A program made the position numbers and the translations under genes. Below the pieces are notes generated by a model. The model was not told where the DNA came from. It did no database searches and saw only the letters and a program-made list of their open reading frames with translations. 64,000 nucleotides of DNA from Paenibacillus dendrobii (GTDB lineage: Bacteria > Bacillota > Bacilli > Paenibacillales > Paenibacillaceae): NCBI RefSeq assembly GCF_009807035.1, contig NZ_WUBI01000002.1:744001-808000 (forward strand), given 5' to 3'. Below, piece after piece: positions 51,287 through 59,664 of the stretch (its first letter is position 1; each line of letters opens with the position of its first letter).

Positions 51287-52825
51287 ATGTACAAACTTCT
51301 AATCATTGATGATGAAAGAAACATACGAATCGGTCTTAAGGCCATGATTGAAAGGGAGTATCCTTCCTTGTACAGCATTCGGCTGGCTGCCGGAGGCGTG
51401 GAAGCACTTGAACTGTACCGCGATGAGAGAGCAGACATGATCATAACCGATATACGCATGCCCGGCATGGATGGTCTGGAGCTGATCCAGGAATTGAACC
51501 GTTCCCCTCTTCCTCCAGCCGTCGTTATTCTAAGTGGCTACGATGATTTTCAATATGCCAAAGAAGCGATAACGTACAGGGTCAGGGAATATTTGCTCAA
51601 ACCCATTGTTCGCGAAGAATTATATCAAGCCTTAAACCGTATTACGGATGATCTGAAGCAGGAGCATGAGGTGAACCAAGAACTTGAGAAGCTGAATAAG
51701 TACAAGGATGAGCAGGCTGCGGACCAGTTGAACTATATTTTTCTTCATCCGGATATCCCTGAGCTAGAAATCCGCAGCCGCTGTGCCAAAGCCGGTCTCC
51801 ATCTCTTGACTCAGCCCTATGTGACCGGAGTGATCCAAGGCGAACCTAGGCAGGATTCCGATTTTAAAAAGTTGTGGGCGGAGCATTTCACCGGCGAGAA
51901 TTCCATAGCCTTCACGGATAAGGATCGCAACCTGGTTGTTATTACTTCCGATGAAAGTCTTTTCACAGATTTTATTGTATATGCGCAGGAAAAACGGCTG
52001 CATGTTGGGATTGGCGTCAGCGCCGTCAACAAGGAACCCGAGAAAGTAAAACACAGTTATTTTCAGGCGAAGCAGGCTCTGAAATATCAAATCCTGCAAG
52101 CCAAGAAGGATGCCTCCATCTATTATTACAAGGATGTCAACCACCTCACCATGCCGCAAGGCCTTCCGGAAGAGGAGATCCGCAGATTGGCCAATCTGCT
52201 TGGAACCGGCAGGAAGCAGGAAATACAAGAGCTGTGGCATTGCATTTTTAATGTACAGACAATCAAACGCCATAACATTTCGTATCTTGAGCAACTCAGC
52301 AGACTGGTGAATGAGCTGGTGTTTGACCAGGTGTTTACAAGCTACGGCGAAGCCTCGGTGGAAATTCTGAAAAGCTACAAAAAAATCGGGTATCTGTACC
52401 ATAGCGAGACGATCAGCGACTATATCCATGATGCGGAAGATCTGCTGCTGCGGCTGGACGGATACATCAAAGATATTAAAGAAGCCCATATCGGGCATGC
52501 TGAAATGAAAGCAGCGATCGAATATATCGGGCAAAACTACGACAAACCGCTTAATATGGCCACCGTTTCCAACCACGTCTCGCTGAATTATTCCTACTTC
52601 AGTGAAACTTTTAAACATTTTACGGGAATGAGCTTTGTTCCCTATCTGAAGAAAGTCCGGATTGACAAAGCCAAAGACCTGCTGGAAGAAACGCACCGGA
52701 AAGTTTACGAGATTGCAGATCAGGTCGGTTTCGAAAACGTCAAACAATTCAACCGGGTCTTTCGTGAGCTGGAAGGCGTTTCTCCCATGGAATACCGCGA
52801 AAAGACATGGATCCACTTCAAATGA
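51287..52825 (+). CDS. YesN-type response regulator with AraC DNA-binding domain
   Basis: A 512-residue regulator. The receiver domain occupies residues 1-125, with the acidic pair DD and phospho-acceptor Asp55 in ITDIRMPGMDG and Lys in YLLKPI. A long middle section of about 270 residues is predicted helical. The C-terminal ~100 residues are an AraC-type pair of helix-turn-helices (MATVSNHVSLNYSYFSETFK, VYEIADQVGFENVKQFNRVFR). The ATG follows the kinase stop by one base and uses a ribosome site inside it (GGAGGC), so the pair is translationally coupled. The likely targets are the adjacent transport genes. A bidirectional terminator follows. Confidence 0.93.
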   Translation: MYKLLIIDDERNIRIGLKAMIEREYPSLYSIRLAAGGVEALELYRDERADMIITDIRMPGMDGLELIQELNRSPLPPAVVILSGYDDFQYAKEAITYRVREYLLKPIVREELYQALNRITDDLKQEHEVNQELEKLNKYKDEQAADQLNYIFLHPDIPELEIRSRCAKAGLHLLTQPYVTGVIQGEPRQDSDFKKLWAEHFTGENSIAFTDKDRNLVVITSDESLFTDFIVYAQEKRLHVGIGVSAVNKEPEKVKHSYFQAKQALKYQILQAKKDASIYYYKDVNHLTMPQGLPEEEIRRLANLLGTGRKQEIQELWHCIFNVQTIKRHNISYLEQLSRLVNELVFDQVFTSYGEASVEILKSYKKIGYLYHSETISDYIHDAEDLLLRLDGYIKDIKEAHIGHAEMKAAIEYIGQNYDKPLNMATVSNHVSLNYSYFSETFKHFTGMSFVPYLKKVRIDKAKDLLEETHRKVYEIADQVGFENVKQFNRVFRELEGVSPMEYREKTWIHFK

Positions 52826-52870
52826 AGTGTTGCGATATTGCGATTCAGATCGACGCTCTCCCGTCAAAGA

Positions 52871-52910
52871 AAAGGCAGTTCAAGCCGAATGGCTTGAACT
52901 GCCTTTTTGA
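52871..52910. terminator. bidirectional terminator between the response regulator and pgmB genes
   Basis: A perfect 16-bp stem (AAAGGCAGTTCAAGCC and its complement) around the loop GAAT. T-rich sequence follows on the plus strand, and on the minus strand the arm is followed by TTTCTTT. It can serve both convergent genes. Confidence 0.88.
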
Positions 52911-52918
52911 TGATGCTA

Positions 52919-53587
52919 TTATGCCAGCTGTGCCGCTGTAAGCAGACGCTGAAGAGTGAGCTCCTTTGTGGATGGATACACGATATCCGCTCCGGAAGGT
53001 CCGAGAATGCTCTCTTCTCCGATTCCCACCGCATACATGCCGGCTGCTTTTATCGCCTCGATGCCGGCCTGGGAATCCTCAATTCCGATACAATAAACCG
53101 AATCAGCCCCTGCCTGCTCTGCACCCTTCACAAAAATATCGGGTTCAGGCTTGCCGGGAATGCCGCCCGGATCAACGATCGCATGAAAGTAAGTATTCAG
53201 CTGTAGTGCTTCCAGAATCAAAGGAGCATTTTTGCTGGCTGAAGCAATCACTGCCGGAATCTTGTTCTCCTGAAGTTCGGTCAGCAGCTCCTTAATCCCT
53301 GGATACGTATCTTCAGGCGTAAGACCAGCCAGCAGCGATACATATTCATCGTTTTTTTCCTGAGCGAGGCGTTCCTTCTCGGCCTGTGAATATTTCTGTT
53401 CCTGATGTCCGTGAACCAAGATGCGCTCCAATGACTGCATGCGCTCAATGCCTTTCAGCGATTCATTGAAGTCGCTGTCGATCTCAATTCCGATCCGCTC
53501 TGCCATCTGCTTCCACGCGGTAAAATGGTATTTGGCCGTGTCCGTGATGACTCCGTCCAAATCGAATAGTACGGCCTGCAATTTCAT
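52919..53587 (-). CDS. pgmB: beta-phosphoglucomutase
   Basis: A 222-residue HAD-superfamily enzyme converting beta-glucose 1-phosphate to glucose 6-phosphate. The nucleophile motif is FDLDGVITDTAKYH, with the second Asp acting as general acid. The cap-domain signature FNESLKGIERMQSLERIL matches beta-PGM, as do ASASKNAP (motif II), the Lys in GKPEPDIF (motif III) and IEDSQAGIEAIKAAGM (motif IV). The ATG follows AAGGAGG. In relatives pgmB works next to a maltose, trehalose or kojibiose phosphorylase that makes the substrate; here such a gene is missing and only a 59-codon remnant lies upstream. It is probably driven by the consensus promoter at 53867-53896. Confidence 0.92.
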   Translation of the reverse strand: MKLQAVLFDLDGVITDTAKYHFTAWKQMAERIGIEIDSDFNESLKGIERMQSLERILVHGHQEQKYSQAEKERLAQEKNDEYVSLLAGLTPEDTYPGIKELLTELQENKIPAVIASASKNAPLILEALQLNTYFHAIVDPGGIPGKPEPDIFVKGAEQAGADSVYCIGIEDSQAGIEAIKAAGMYAVGIGEESILGPSGADIVYPSTKELTLQRLLTAAQLA

Positions 53588-53644
53588 GTTTGTGCCTCCT
53601 TGATCGCCTAACCTTCATCTATGAAAATATCTGTAACTTCAGTT

Positions 53645-53824
53645 TTACATCGTAATCGATATTTGTGTCTCTTTGGAAATATGTGTCTGACCCTTCCACT
53701 CGAGGATGATCTTATACCCGGACGGATTGATAATATCCGCCTGCAATGTCCCCTGCTTGGACAGCAGCTTCACATCAACCGTGGCATCCCCGATCCGCAT
53801 TGAAACGAAATCGATTTCGAACAC
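53645..53824 (-). pseudogene. C-terminal remnant of an unidentified gene between the LacI regulator and pgmB
   Basis: A short frame of 59 codons ends at a normal TAA 58 bases upstream of pgmB. It reads as coherent protein (VKLLSKQGTLQADIINPSGY, then KIILEWKGQTHISKE), like the beta-sandwich end of a glycosidase or sugar phosphorylase. It has no ribosome site: the only starts are GTG at 53824 and ATG at 53800, and the frame is closed by a stop just upstream in a T-rich stretch. The simplest reading is that most of a carbohydrate-enzyme gene was deleted, leaving its last codons between the operator and pgmB. The parent family is not identified. Confidence 0.5.
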
Positions 53825-53847
53825 CGCAAAAAAATATTGTTAAAATA

Positions 53848-53861
53848 TGAAAGCGCTTCCG
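53848..53861 (-). promoter_or_regulatory. LacI/CcpA-type operator
   Basis: CGGAAGCGCTTTCA on the minus strand contains the symmetric GAAGCGCTTTC core of LacI-family and cre operators. It begins 5 bases after the -10 of the promoter at 53867-53896 and covers its expected start point, so binding would block transcription of the remnant and pgmB. Confidence 0.65.
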
Positions 53862-53866
53862 AGGTG

Positions 53867-53896
53867 ATTATAGCATCGCTACAGATTCCCTGTCAA
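53867..53896 (-). promoter_or_regulatory. consensus sigma-A promoter overlapping the end of the LacI gene
   Basis: TTGACA (53896-53891), an 18-base spacer and TATAAT (53872-53867) match both hexamers perfectly. The -35 lies in the codons for the last residues of the LacI-type regulator, and the -10 includes its stop codon. It reads towards the remnant and pgmB. Confidence 0.75.
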
Positions 53897-54878
53897 CCAA
53901 ATGAAATGAAATTTTTTGATGCTGTCCTGTTTCCTGCTTTTCCAGGATCCGGATGACCTGCTCAAAAGCCATAAAAGCCATGTGTTGAAAATCCTGATGG
54001 ACGGTCGTAAGCCTTGGAGTGGTATAGCTGGAAAGAACGATATCGTCGAAGCCGATGATGGACAGTTTTGCAGGAATGTGGACATTTAACTCGCGGCAAC
54101 GGCTCATGAAGCCGATCGCCATTAAATCGCTGGCAAAAAAAACAGCTGTCATCTCCGGATGCGCTTGCAAATAGGTATCCGCCAATTCGTAGGCGTATTC
54201 CTCGGTATAGTCGCCGTTGACGACAAGAGACGGGTCATATTTGAGGCCATTTTGTTCCAGCGCCTGACGATACCCCTCCTGACGCTCTTTACTTACGACC
54301 GCATAGTTGTGACCATTCACCATACCGATATGCCTATGGCCATGGTTAATTAAATGCTGAACCGCGCATTTTGCCGCTTCAACGTTATCGGTCATAATCG
54401 AGCCGGTATGCATCCCCGTAATATCCGCATCAATGACGACGCAGGGAAAGTTGCTATCGACAATCTCCAGAAAATACGGATCCGTCGTTTTGAGTCCGGT
54501 AATCACCGCTCCGGAGACTTTATGCTCTTTGCAAAACTGCCAGTAGGATTTATCCTGCTGCTCGGACAAGTTCCGGGTATATAAAAGAACCTCGTAATTG
54601 TAATGTGAGGCTGCCTCGAAAATACCTGTCATCATTTTGAACAAAACGCCGTCTTTGCCATTGGAATATTCAAAATTCGAAAAAATAAGTGCAATGGATT
54701 TGGTTACCTTCTGCTTCAAGTTTTTGGCCAGCATATTCGGAGAGTAATTCAACTCTTCCACGGCCTTCAGCACTTTCTTCTTCGTTTCCTCGCTTACATC
54801 GGTATATCCGTTCAATGCCTTGGATACGACCGTCGTCGATACATTCGCGTACTTCGCCACGTCTTTTATTGTTGCCAT
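53868..54878 (-). CDS. LacI-family transcriptional regulator
   Basis: A 336-residue repressor. The ATG at 54876-54878 behind AGGAGGTGAG gives the canonical LacI start MATIKDVAKYANVSTTVVSKALNG-like helix-turn-helix and hinge (NYSPNMLAKNLKQ). The periplasmic-binding-like sensor follows (IALIFSNFEYSNG, GAVITGL, DNVEAAKCAVQHLINHGHRHIGMV, FFASDLMAIGFM, SIIGFDDI). Length is typical. It probably binds the operator at 53848-53861 just past its own stop codon and controls the pgmB unit; the inducer is unknown. Its own promoter is at 54943-54971. Confidence 0.92.
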   Translation of the reverse strand: MATIKDVAKYANVSTTVVSKALNGYTDVSEETKKKVLKAVEELNYSPNMLAKNLKQKVTKSIALIFSNFEYSNGKDGVLFKMMTGIFEAASHYNYEVLLYTRNLSEQQDKSYWQFCKEHKVSGAVITGLKTTDPYFLEIVDSNFPCVVIDADITGMHTGSIMTDNVEAAKCAVQHLINHGHRHIGMVNGHNYAVVSKERQEGYRQALEQNGLKYDPSLVVNGDYTEEYAYELADTYLQAHPEMTAVFFASDLMAIGFMSRCRELNVHIPAKLSIIGFDDIVLSSYTTPRLTTVHQDFQHMAFMAFEQVIRILEKQETGQHQKISFHLVDRESVAML

Positions 54879-54942
54879 CCGCTCACCTCCTGAGTTTCTT
54901 GATTTCAATATATTTTACTGGATAGGATTACATATTCACATA

Positions 54943-54971
54943 ATTAAATCATAGTGCCGATATCCTGTCAA
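54943..54971 (-). promoter_or_regulatory. promoter of the LacI-family gene
   Basis: On the minus strand TTGACA (54971-54966), 17 bases, TTTAAT (54948-54943): a perfect -35 and a 5-of-6 -10, about 65 bases upstream of the start codon. Confidence 0.6.
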
Positions 54972-55217
54972 AATTGATATAACAAACGAATTCCATCCAA
55001 ATGAACGAATGAAGTTCTATCCACCCGCAGCTCCCCCTCTTTTCCATTTTATTATTTTATATTATATTTCACTTAAAAAAAGCGCTCCGCAGACAAATAT
55101 CGCTGAAGCTTGCGATGCCGAAAAGCGGATAATTCAGTGTTCACAAATCTCCTTTTAAAGTATAATTATTCCAGAACATAGCCTTGCGGCGACGCAAATA
55201 GACAAGGGGGGACACCG
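54972..55217. other. divergent intergenic region upstream of the second YesN/YesM cassette
   Basis: Together with 54879-54971 this is a gap of about 340 bases between divergent genes. On the plus strand TATAAT at 55161-55166 is a good -10; the best -35 is TTCACA at 55140-55145 with a short 15-base spacer, so the promoter is tentative. AT-rich sequence near 55040-55080 shows no repeat or frame. Confidence 0.5.
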
Positions 55218-56828
55218 ATGTACAAGGTTTTTATCGTCGATGATGAAGCGGTTGTCCGGGATGGGTTAAAACGAACGATTAATTGGCAAGAGCATGGTTT
55301 TGAGCTGATTGGAGACTATCCGAACGGACGCGAAGCGCTTGAAGTCATGGAACATACGGTGCCGGATGTCATTATTTCCGATATATCCATGCCTTTTATG
55401 GACGGTCTGGAGCTGGCAGCCGCCGTATCGCAAAAATATCCATATGTAAAAATGATTATCCTTACAGGCTTTGATGAGTTTGAATATGCGCAGCAGGCGA
55501 TTCGGCTCAAGGTTTCCGATTTTATTTTGAAACCGATCACGGCCCATGAAATGAGAGATTTGCTGCACAAGGTCAAGCGTGAAATGGATGAGGTTGCCCA
55601 GCAGCATGAGGATTTAAGCAGACTGTACAATCAACTGAAGCAAAGTCTACCGCTGCTAAAAGAGCGCTTCCTGGAACGTCTCGTAGTGAACGGCCTGAGA
55701 ACGGCGGAGATCAACGAACGCTTTCAATACTTCGGCCTGACACCGCTTTCTCCTCTGCAGCTGGTGACGGTCGCCGACATTGATGATTTTGGCATACGCA
55801 ATATCCGTACCGATACCGGTCACGATACCGAAATTCTCCGCTATGCGGCATTTAATGTTTTTGAGGAAATTGCGAATCGCGAGAATTTGCTGCTTTTCCG
55901 TACGCGCGAGGAGCGGCTTGTTTTGGTATTTTCCGGCGAAGAGGATGAAACCGTTCTTTATGAACAGGCATACCGCATTGCGGAGGAAGCGCGTTTTTAT
56001 ATCGATAAATTTTTAAAATTCACCGTCAGCATCGGTGTCGGACAAGCATGCAGAACGGCTGAAGAGCTTCCTCTTTCCTATAAAAGCGCCCTGTCCGCTC
56101 TTGATTACCGATTCTTGCTTGGCAAGAACCGCGTGCTCAGCATACTGGATTTCGAAGGCAGGCCGTCGTACGGCAATCAGCCGCAAAGCGACTGGGACCG
56201 CCAGCTCGCTTCCGTGGTCAAGACCGGCTCCATACAGGAGGTTCATCAGTTTATTCAGGGATTTGTGGCACAGCTCAAAGAAAGCATGGTTCCGCTCGAT
56301 TCCTGTCTGCTGCATATCCAGAAAGTCATTCTTTCCCTCATGAATACGACGCAGGAGCTTGGACTTGGTGAAGACTGCCGCCAAATCCATCTGACCGATG
56401 TGTATAGATTCAAAACATTGGACGAGATCGAGGCATGGCTAGAAGAAACGGTATCCTCCGTCATGACGGCGATTTCCGAGAATCGTAACCACTATACTCT
56501 GACTCAAATCCGCAAAGCGGTTGAATATATCGAAACCCATTATGCCGAAGAAAAAATTTCGCTGCAGGATCTTTGCCGTCATGTGCTTATGAGCACCAGT
56601 TATTTCAGTCTCGTGTTTAAACAGCACACCGGGGAAACCTTCGTGGAATATTTAACCCGGATCCGTATGGAAAAGGCCAAGGAAATGCTTCAGCATACCA
56701 CCATGAAGTTTTATGAAATCGCCGGGAAGGTCGGTTATGGAGATCCCAACTACTTCAGCATTCTGTTCAAAAAACATGCCGGCATGACACCAAGGGAGTA
56801 TCGTGACCGGCACGCCAAGGAGAGCTGA
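55218..56828 (+). CDS. YesN-type response regulator with AraC DNA-binding domain
   Basis: A 536-residue regulator and first gene of a four-gene cassette. The receiver domain (1-125) has the phospho-acceptor Asp55 in IISDISMPFMDG and Lys in FILKPI. A long middle segment of about 290 residues follows, then a C-terminal AraC domain with two helix-turn-helices (LQDLCRHVLMSTSYFSLVFK and YEIAGKVGYGDPNYFSILFK). The ATG follows AGGGGGG. It lies 5 bases before its kinase partner, the reverse of the gene order in the pair at 49339-52825. Target genes probably include the binding proteins downstream. Confidence 0.93.
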   Translation: MYKVFIVDDEAVVRDGLKRTINWQEHGFELIGDYPNGREALEVMEHTVPDVIISDISMPFMDGLELAAAVSQKYPYVKMIILTGFDEFEYAQQAIRLKVSDFILKPITAHEMRDLLHKVKREMDEVAQQHEDLSRLYNQLKQSLPLLKERFLERLVVNGLRTAEINERFQYFGLTPLSPLQLVTVADIDDFGIRNIRTDTGHDTEILRYAAFNVFEEIANRENLLLFRTREERLVLVFSGEEDETVLYEQAYRIAEEARFYIDKFLKFTVSIGVGQACRTAEELPLSYKSALSALDYRFLLGKNRVLSILDFEGRPSYGNQPQSDWDRQLASVVKTGSIQEVHQFIQGFVAQLKESMVPLDSCLLHIQKVILSLMNTTQELGLGEDCRQIHLTDVYRFKTLDEIEAWLEETVSSVMTAISENRNHYTLTQIRKAVEYIETHYAEEKISLQDLCRHVLMSTSYFSLVFKQHTGETFVEYLTRIRMEKAKEMLQHTTMKFYEIAGKVGYGDPNYFSILFKKHAGMTPREYRDRHAKES

Positions 56829-56833
56829 GCCTG

Positions 56834-58636
56834 ATGTCCAGATCTAGAAAGAGCGCCTCCTTCATTCCCTTCCTGCCGTTCAAAAGCATTCAATCGAGCA
56901 TTTTTTTCACCTTTTCATGCCTGATTCTGATTACGGTCATGGTCATCAGTCTAAACAGCTATCGTTTGTCGGTCGATGCCGTGGAGACGAATTCTCAAAG
57001 CTATGTGCAGGAAATTATTAAACAGGTCAATTCCAACATCCAATCCTATATCGACAATATGGAGAACATCAGTATGCTGGCCATGACCAATAAAGACGTC
57101 AAATACTATATTTCCAACAACAGCTTTATCAGCAAAGGGGACCGGAGACCCTACGAAAAGCGTATCTCGGACTTATTTCAGGCTATTCTTTACTCGCGCA
57201 AGGATATTTCGGCCATTATGGTGTTTGGGTATAACGGCTTTTCTGTTTCTGACCGGAGAATTACCCTCCTGAACCCTTACACCAAGCTGGAAAACCAGTC
57301 CTGGTACAAAGAGGCCAAGAGCAAAGGCGGCCAATCGGTGATCTCACCTCCCCACGTTCAGAACATTATCCAAAATGAATACCGGTGGGTCGTTTCACTG
57401 AGCCGGGAGCTAAAGAGCACGGATGGAATCCGGGGGGAAGGCATTTTTCTGGTTGACTTGAATTTGAGCATTATTAACGATATCTGCAGCAAGATCAATA
57501 TGGGCAAAAAAGGATACGTCTTTATCGTCGACAATTCCGGCAATATTGTATATCATCCGCAGCAGCAGCTGTTATACAGCAATTTGCGGTCAGAACCGAT
57601 TGTTAAGGCGGCGGGAGCCCAGAGCGGCACCTCCTTTACCGTTGATGATGATAAGGGCAAACGTGTCTATTCCGTTCAGGATACCAATTTTGGCTGGAAG
57701 ATCGTGGGCGTAGCATATACCGATGACCTGATTGCCAATGAAGGCACGATCCGCAATTCGATTTTGCTCTATGCCATTACCGGGATTCTCTTTTCATTGC
57801 TGCTGTCTCTTTTCCTGTCTTACCGCATGTCCAAACCTCTGCGCATTTTGCAGCGCGACATGAAAAAAGTGGAACGCGGCAATTTTGATGTCCGAACCAA
57901 TATCGAGCCCATTAATGAAATCGGCCAACTGGGACGCTCTTTCAATCTGATGCTGGCTCAGATCAAGAATTTGATGGAAGAGATCATCGATACGCAAGAA
58001 AGCAAAAGAAAAAGCGAGCTCATGCTGCTCCAATCACAGATCAATCCCCATTTCCTCTACAATACACTCGATTCGATTATCTGGATGGGTGAGCAGAAAA
58101 AGCACGAAGAGGTGGTTCTGATGACCTCCGCCCTGGCCAAGCTGTTCCGAGCAAGCATTACCAAGGATAAGGAGCTAGTGCCGATCCGGGTGGAAGTGGA
58201 GCATATCACCAACTATCTTTTGATTCAGAAAATGAGATATGACGAGCAGCTTGAGTACGAGATCGATATATCTCCTGATATCATGCACTACAAGACGCTG
58301 AAGATCCTCCTGCAGCCATTTGTGGAAAATGCCATCTATCATGGCGTCCGCAATAAACCGGAACCGGGAAAAATCACGATCCGCGGGCGCGAGCAGGACC
58401 AGGTCATTATTTTTGAAGTCGAGGATGACGGCATGGGCATGACTCCCGAGCAGCTTGAAGACATCTGGACGGTACATGACAAGCAGCAGAAAACCAAGAC
58501 AACAAGCGGAATCGGAATCGGAAACGTGAACGAGCGGGTCAAGCTGTTTTTTGGCAGTATGTACGGTATTCAAATCCAAAGCGAGCCGGAAGAGGGTACC
58601 ACCGTAACCATCATCATTCCGAAAATAAAGGAGTAG
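56834..58636 (+). CDS. YesM-type sensor histidine kinase
   Basis: A 600-residue membrane sensor kinase. A first helix (SIFFTFSCLILITVMVISL) is followed by an extracellular Cache-like sensor of about 250 residues, a second helix (LLYAITGILFSLLLSLFL), HAMP, and the His-kinase domain with the phospho-acceptor His406 in INPHFLYNTLDSI. The ATPase domain shows FVENAIYHGV, VEDDGMGM and GIGIGNVNERV. It is 5 bases after the regulator and 6 bases before a gene for a membrane-anchored sugar-binding protein, which may present ligand to its sensor domain, as XylFII does for LytS. Confidence 0.92.
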   Translation: MSRSRKSASFIPFLPFKSIQSSIFFTFSCLILITVMVISLNSYRLSVDAVETNSQSYVQEIIKQVNSNIQSYIDNMENISMLAMTNKDVKYYISNNSFISKGDRRPYEKRISDLFQAILYSRKDISAIMVFGYNGFSVSDRRITLLNPYTKLENQSWYKEAKSKGGQSVISPPHVQNIIQNEYRWVVSLSRELKSTDGIRGEGIFLVDLNLSIINDICSKINMGKKGYVFIVDNSGNIVYHPQQQLLYSNLRSEPIVKAAGAQSGTSFTVDDDKGKRVYSVQDTNFGWKIVGVAYTDDLIANEGTIRNSILLYAITGILFSLLLSLFLSYRMSKPLRILQRDMKKVERGNFDVRTNIEPINEIGQLGRSFNLMLAQIKNLMEEIIDTQESKRKSELMLLQSQINPHFLYNTLDSIIWMGEQKKHEEVVLMTSALAKLFRASITKDKELVPIRVEVEHITNYLLIQKMRYDEQLEYEIDISPDIMHYKTLKILLQPFVENAIYHGVRNKPEPGKITIRGREQDQVIIFEVEDDGMGMTPEQLEDIWTVHDKQQKTKTTSGIGIGNVNERVKLFFGSMYGIQIQSEPEEGTTVTIIIPKIKE

Positions 58637-58642
58637 CAGCCT

Positions 58643-59626
58643 ATGCGAATACAACGTGCCACTCTTCTGATGACGATCATTTTCATTGCTTCCGTTGTGT
58701 ATATCATTTTATATTTCAAGCTGTTTATCCCAACGCCCGAGCAGGAGCACAATATCACCGTGATCCTGAAAGAGCATAATATCCGTTCGGATTTTTGGCA
58801 GACCGTCAGTGCGGGAGCCGAAGCGGCTGCCAAGGAATCCGGGGTGAACATCACGATTAACGGACCGCTCCAGGAAACCGATATCGATGCGCAAATCCGA
58901 TTGCTGGAGGAGGTCTTGGAGCAAAAGCCCCAAGCAGTCGTGATCGCCCCCATCAATGATGACCGGGTCACCGCAGAAATGGAAAAAATTCAAGAGGCCA
59001 AAATCCCTCTGGTTATCATCGATACGCCCGTAAGTCAGAATTCCGCCCCTGCTTTGGTCTCCAATGACCATTTCACGGCAGGTATGCAGGCAGGCAAGGT
59101 TACGCTGGAGCAGACCAAAGACAGCCCAAAATCCGTCATCATCAGTGATTTCGTCAATTCGGGAGTTTCTGCAGAAAGGGAAAAAGGAGTACGAAAAGCG
59201 CTTCTCCCCTTCTCGCAAAGCGTATACGGAACCTACTACAATTCGGATTCTGAGGAACGTGCGTACATCATAGCCAAAACGATTATGAGGGAGCACAATG
59301 ACCTGAACGCGATCATTGCCCTGAACGAATCGGCAGCGCTGGGAGCGGCCAAGGCCATTAAAGATGCCAATAAGACCGGTCTCATCAAACTGATCAGCTT
59401 TGACACCTCCGTATATGAGATCCGGCTTCTGGAAGAAGGAACGCTGAATGCGACTGTCGTACAGCAGCCTTTCAATATTGGATATTTGGGAGTACAAACC
59501 GTGCTGGACTTATTGGATGGAAAAAAGGTCAAGCCTGTGACCTATACGAATTCGATTGTCGTCACGAAAGAAAACATGTACTCCCCGGAAAATCAGAAAC
59601 TCTTATTCCCTTTTATCGATAAATAA
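58643..59626 (+). CDS. membrane-anchored periplasmic-type sugar-binding protein
   Basis: A 327-residue protein of the RbsB-like (Peripla_BP_4) family. The N-terminus has one hydrophobic helix (LLMTIIFIASVVYIILYF) without a lipobox, so it is anchored rather than a released lipoprotein. The binding fold follows: VILKEHNIRSDFWQTVSAGA, QKPQAVVIAPIND, NDHFTAGMQAGK, NALNES-type loops and TVVQQPFNIGYLGVQTVLDLL. No permease or ATPase of the matching CUT2 type is nearby. Its position right behind a sensor kinase suggests a ligand-sensing accessory rather than a transporter part. The ligand is probably a monosaccharide. Confidence 0.87.
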   Translation: MRIQRATLLMTIIFIASVVYIILYFKLFIPTPEQEHNITVILKEHNIRSDFWQTVSAGAEAAAKESGVNITINGPLQETDIDAQIRLLEEVLEQKPQAVVIAPINDDRVTAEMEKIQEAKIPLVIIDTPVSQNSAPALVSNDHFTAGMQAGKVTLEQTKDSPKSVIISDFVNSGVSAEREKGVRKALLPFSQSVYGTYYNSDSEERAYIIAKTIMREHNDLNAIIALNESAALGAAKAIKDANKTGLIKLISFDTSVYEIRLLEEGTLNATVVQQPFNIGYLGVQTVLDLLDGKKVKPVTYTNSIVVTKENMYSPENQKLLFPFIDK

Positions 59627-59664
59627 CCATTTCAGAGATCCTAAAAGAAAGGTGTGAGCGCCAG

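Noticed and set aside
51764-52867. A 367-codon minus-strand frame opposite the response regulator
   Set aside because: Antisense shadow; it crosses the bidirectional terminator and lacks a ribosome site.
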